Assembly (NCBI RefSeq): GCF_900458815.1
Contig: NZ_UHDZ01000001.1
Span: forward strand, 62,001-126,000
Length of the DNA: 64,000 nucleotides
From: Staphylococcus saccharolyticus
Lineage (GTDB): Bacteria; Bacillota; Bacilli; Staphylococcales; Staphylococcaceae
Direction of reading: 5' to 3'
Each line of letters begins with the position of its first letter. The first letter of the stretch is position 1. Shown one piece after another: positions 62,519 through 64,000 of the stretch. The translations under genes and the position numbers were made by a program. Under the pieces are notes generated by a model. It was not told the origin of the DNA and did no database searches. It saw only the letters and a list, made by a program, of their open reading frames with translations.

Positions 62519-63454
62519 ATGTTTAAATTTATGCTAAATCGTCTTGCACTCGTGTTTCCTTTATTGATTGTAGTGACTTTTATGACATTTATGATGACGT
62601 ATCTTACTAATCAAGATCCAGCTGTAACTATTTTACATGCACAAGGCATACCTAATGTTATGCCACAATTAATTGCAGAGACGAATGAGAAATATGGTTT
62701 AAACCAACCCATACTTATTCAGTATAAACAGTGGTTATTTCAAACGATGCAATTAAAATTTGGTACAAGTTATATCACAGGCGATCCAGTTTCTGAACGC
62801 ATTGGGCCAGCATTTTTAAATACATTAAAGCTAACAATCATTTTAAGTATAACGGTAATGATAACGTCAATTATAATGGGCGTTGTGAGTGCTTTAACCA
62901 GTGGAATGTTTGCAGACCATATTATACGATCTGTGTCATTCTTTTTAACTACATTACCGTCCTATTGGATTGCTTCTATACTAATTATTTATGTGTCAGT
63001 GAAAATGAATCTTTTACCGATATCTGGCTTAACAGGTCCAGAAAGTTATATCTTACCAGTTTTCGTCATAACAATTGTCTATGCTGGTATTCATTTTAGA
63101 AATGTCAGACGTTCAATGATTGAACAATTGAATGAAGACCATGTGTTGTATTTAAAGGCAAGCGGTGTACCAAGAATCGCATTGTTACATCATGTTTTGC
63201 GTAATGCGTTGCAAGTAGCAGTATCAATATTTTGTATGTCTATACCAATGATTATGGGTGGATTAGTGGTGATAGAAAATGTCTTTGCGTGGCCAGGACT
63301 TGGCCCACTAAGTATTAAGGCGATTACTGAACAAGACTTCTCAGTAATTCAGGCGTATGTACTCATTGTCGCCGTGCTATTTATTGTTTTCAATACGTTA
63401 GCAGATATGATTAATGCATTGTTAAATCCTCGTTTAAGGGAGGCGATTAAATGA
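62519..63454 (+). CDS. cntB: Staphylopine ABC importer permease CntB
   Basis: A 311-aa OppB/NikB-type permease with six helices. The loop EDHVLYLKASGVPRIALLHHVLRNAL is the EAA motif that contacts the ATPases. AAAGGAG (62507-62513) precedes ATG 62519. The stop overlaps the cntC start (ATGA). Intact. Confidence 0.9.
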   Translation: MFKFMLNRLALVFPLLIVVTFMTFMMTYLTNQDPAVTILHAQGIPNVMPQLIAETNEKYGLNQPILIQYKQWLFQTMQLKFGTSYITGDPVSERIGPAFLNTLKLTIILSITVMITSIIMGVVSALTSGMFADHIIRSVSFFLTTLPSYWIASILIIYVSVKMNLLPISGLTGPESYILPVFVITIVYAGIHFRNVRRSMIEQLNEDHVLYLKASGVPRIALLHHVLRNALQVAVSIFCMSIPMIMGGLVVIENVFAWPGLGPLSIKAITEQDFSVIQAYVLIVAVLFIVFNTLADMINALLNPRLREAIK

Positions 63455-64000
63455 TTGTCTTACAACGACTTTTACGAGATAAAGGCGCTGTAATTGCTTT
63501 AACTATTATCTTAGTTTACGTAGTATTAGGATTATTTACACCAACAGTAACATTTTACAATCCTAATCACGTGGATACAGCTAATAACTTTTCCGGAATG
63601 AGTTGGGCTCATTGGTTAGGAACAGATCATCTAGGGCGAGACGTATTAATTCGAATGATTTATGCGATTAGACCTAGTCTACTTTATGTTTTTATTGCAT
63701 TAATTATCTCAGTACTCATTGGATCTGCACTTGGATTTATTTCGGGATATTTACTGGGTTATATCGATACTTTTATCATGCGTTTATGTGATATCATGCT
63801 TGCTTTTCCAAGTTATGTGATTACTTTAGCATTAATCACGTTATTTGGTATGGGATTAGAAAATATCATTTTAGCATTTATACTCACACGGTGGGCGTGG
63901 TTTTGTCGTGTGATTCGCACTAGAGTGATGCAGTATATTGAAGCAGATCATGTAAAATTTGCGAAAACGATTGGCATGAGTAACTCAGCTATTATACAAA
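63451..64000 (+). CDS. cntC: Staphylopine ABC importer permease CntC, cut by the window end
   Basis: An OppC/NikC-type permease; 183 codons are visible. It begins IVLQRLLRDKGAVIALTIIL, has the conserved HWLGTDHLGRDVLIRMIYA segment, and reaches the EAA loop (EADHVKFAKTIGMSNS) before the window stops. ATG overlaps the cntB stop by four bases. No break is seen in the visible part. Confidence 0.9.
   Translation, partial: MIVLQRLLRDKGAVIALTIILVYVVLGLFTPTVTFYNPNHVDTANNFSGMSWAHWLGTDHLGRDVLIRMIYAIRPSLLYVFIALIISVLIGSALGFISGYLLGYIDTFIMRLCDIMLAFPSYVITLALITLFGMGLENIILAFILTRWAWFCRVIRTRVMQYIEADHVKFAKTIGMSNSAIIQ

Overview
The window is low-GC Firmicute DNA and almost certainly comes from a Staphylococcus other than S. 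aureus. Hallmarks are a staphopain/staphostatin pair, a YSIRK-type lipase, a beta-class phenol-soluble modulin, a PL8 hyaluronate lyase, a BirA-controlled biotin operon, a type I HsdM and the staphylopine operon cntKLMABC. I cannot name the species. A striking general property is that about fifty frame disruptions are spread over otherwise well-conserved genes. Many are one-base length changes in A, T or G runs, and most premature stops are those a C-to-T or G-to-A change makes from CAA, CAG, CGA or TGG. This is either real decay or uncorrected sequencing and assembly error, so many entries are typed as pseudogenes while their family assignment is firm.

Layout. 1-1046: broken V8-like serine protease. 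1338-5151: a compact RiPP-type operon with a near-perfect promoter, a 48-residue Cys-free Ser/Thr-rich precursor, an APH-fold kinase, a HopA1-family lyase and an MDR reductase. The kinase/HopA1 pair is the dehydratase signature of class V lanthipeptides and thioamitides. Here it faces a core that cannot form lanthionine, so a linear dehydrated, or reduced D-Ala/D-Abu, peptide is predicted. This is my first candidate for an undescribed system. 5221-9196: BirA operator, bioD-bioA-bioF-bioW (no bioB). 9245-13291: staphostatin and staphopain (minus strand) and a decayed lipase.

13528-36764: a 23-kb yersiniabactin/equibactin-like siderophore locus. It holds type II thioesterase, PPTase, salicyl-AMP ligase, aryl carrier protein, NRPS Cy-A(MT)-PCP-Cy-PCP, thiazolinyl-imide reductase, methyltransferase, a VOC protein, NRPS Cy-PCP-TE, an ECF transporter (S, T, double ATPase), two YbtP/Q-type ABC proteins, a saccharopine-dehydrogenase-like protein and salicylate synthase. 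There is no PKS, so the inferred product is salicylate plus three cyclised cysteines. 36994: PSM-beta-like peptide. 37649-39146: ruined type I R-M genes. 39263: GNAT. 40336: intact hyaluronate lyase.

43079-47402: a zinc-starvation block. A COG0523 GTPase, a G-domain-less FeoB-like permease with a His5 stretch and a flavoprotein (minus strand) are divergent from a ZnuA/AdcA-like lipoprotein. Both units carry Zur-box-like palindromes matching one upstream of cntK (57797), which also has a Fur-box-like site. The window therefore carries at least three metal-acquisition systems: the Ybt-like siderophore, the Zur block and staphylopine. 47553-56044: YeiH-family exporter with divergent LysR regulator, ApbE flavin transferase, a three-domain OYE/FMN-bind/fumarate-reductase-like protein, an MFS transporter and BudC. 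56120-57320: remnants and a broken DUF5067 lipoprotein. 57743-64000: cnt operon running off the window end.
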